From Pyropia haitanensis (lineage: Eukaryota; Rhodophyta; Bangiophyceae; Bangiales; Bangiaceae), in NCBI GenBank assembly GCA_008729055.1, contig SDUX01000071.1, positions 1 to 64,000 on the forward strand: a DNA stretch of 64,000 bases, in the 5' to 3' direction. Below the pieces are notes generated by a model. The model made no database searches. It worked only from the letters and a program-made list of their open reading frames with translations, and was not told the DNA's origin. A program made the position numbers and the translations under genes. Positions 63,850-64,000 of the stretch are shown one piece after another (within the stretch, counting starts at the first letter, position 1; each line of letters opens with the position of its first letter).

Positions 63850-64000
63850 ATCGCCGGAGCCGCGTGCTGCATTGCTGGGCAAAAGTGGGCAAAAGTGGGC
63901 AAAAGTGGGCAAAAGTGGGCAAAAGTGGGCAAAAAGGGGGCCAAATTAGGACACAAATGGGCAATTGGGGGCAAGAACTTTCCATAACTGGGTGAGAGGC
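63850..64000 (+). repeat. Rearranged last monomer: alpha block lost, second junction at 63990
   Basis: Beta is interrupted (ggcatcgccgg for ggccgccgg), then jumps from attgct straight into a run of six gggcaaaagt-type units and on to gggggccaaattagg, so the remaining beta tail, linker and whole alpha block are deleted. At 63990 ccataactg is followed by ggtgagaggc, which belongs to the beta-alpha linker, so a second rearrangement starts at the window edge. The first deletion can be explained by recombination between two 10-mer tracts. Confidence 0.85.

Noticed and set aside
1..64000. CENP-B box, telomeric repeat, or rDNA spacer
   Set aside because: I looked for the CENP-B core (TTCG....A..CGGG) on both strands of the monomer and found no match. 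No simple telomere-type repeat is present, and no rRNA sequence is seen.

Overview
This window is essentially one thing: a long head-to-tail tandem array of a satellite DNA monomer, normally 689 bp. I can place about 89 monomer copies, all in the same orientation, from the first base to the last. The array is broken only by two runs of N (19951-20256 and 49607-50245) and by a 2.4-kb island of degenerate satellite (about 4348-6787). I see no convincing protein-coding gene, rRNA, tRNA, transposon or CRISPR array. A gene-free array of this size on a gapped scaffold points to a eukaryotic nuclear genome, probably constitutive heterochromatin (pericentromeric, subtelomeric or interstitial). The sequence does not let me name the species.

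Monomer anatomy, using the copy at 8887-9575: a beta block (8961-9112) and an alpha block (9133-9284) are diverged duplicates offset by exactly 172 bp. They differ at 17 of 152 positions by hand alignment, with no gaps. Each ends in a run of the 10-mer gcaaaagtgg. The alpha run passes into 11-bp versions of the same word (9278-9321). The rest (9322-9575 plus 8887-8960) holds a more degenerate copy of the 10-mer tract, a 15-bp-stem hairpin (9463-9504) followed directly by TTTT, and a 30-bp direct duplication carrying two CACGTG palindromes. Since 689 is about 4 x 172, the monomer may descend from four nucleosome-sized units.

Layout: 1-4347, about six variable monomers; 4348-6787, degenerate mosaic island; 6788-8661, rearranged monomers (truncation, quarter-unit duplication); 8662-19713, about 16 consecutive copies with no difference I could find; 19951-20256, gap; 20257-43733, mixed variant monomers with recurring variant combinations; 43734-47652, a second homogeneous block differing from the first by one diagnostic base; 47653-49606, variable copies; 49607-50245, gap; 50246-63849, variable copies rich in one-base indels; 63850-64000, a rearranged end.

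There is no multi-gene system to describe. The interest lies in the satellite itself: homogenisation blocks next to decayed satellite, internal duplication and conversion between alpha and beta, phased A-tracts, regularly spaced GGG runs, and a conserved hairpin. Some observations, namely the perfect blocks, gap sizes out of register and homopolymer indels, may partly reflect assembly, and I flag them as such. Strand '+' in the features means the strand on which the 10-mer reads gcaaaagtgg.
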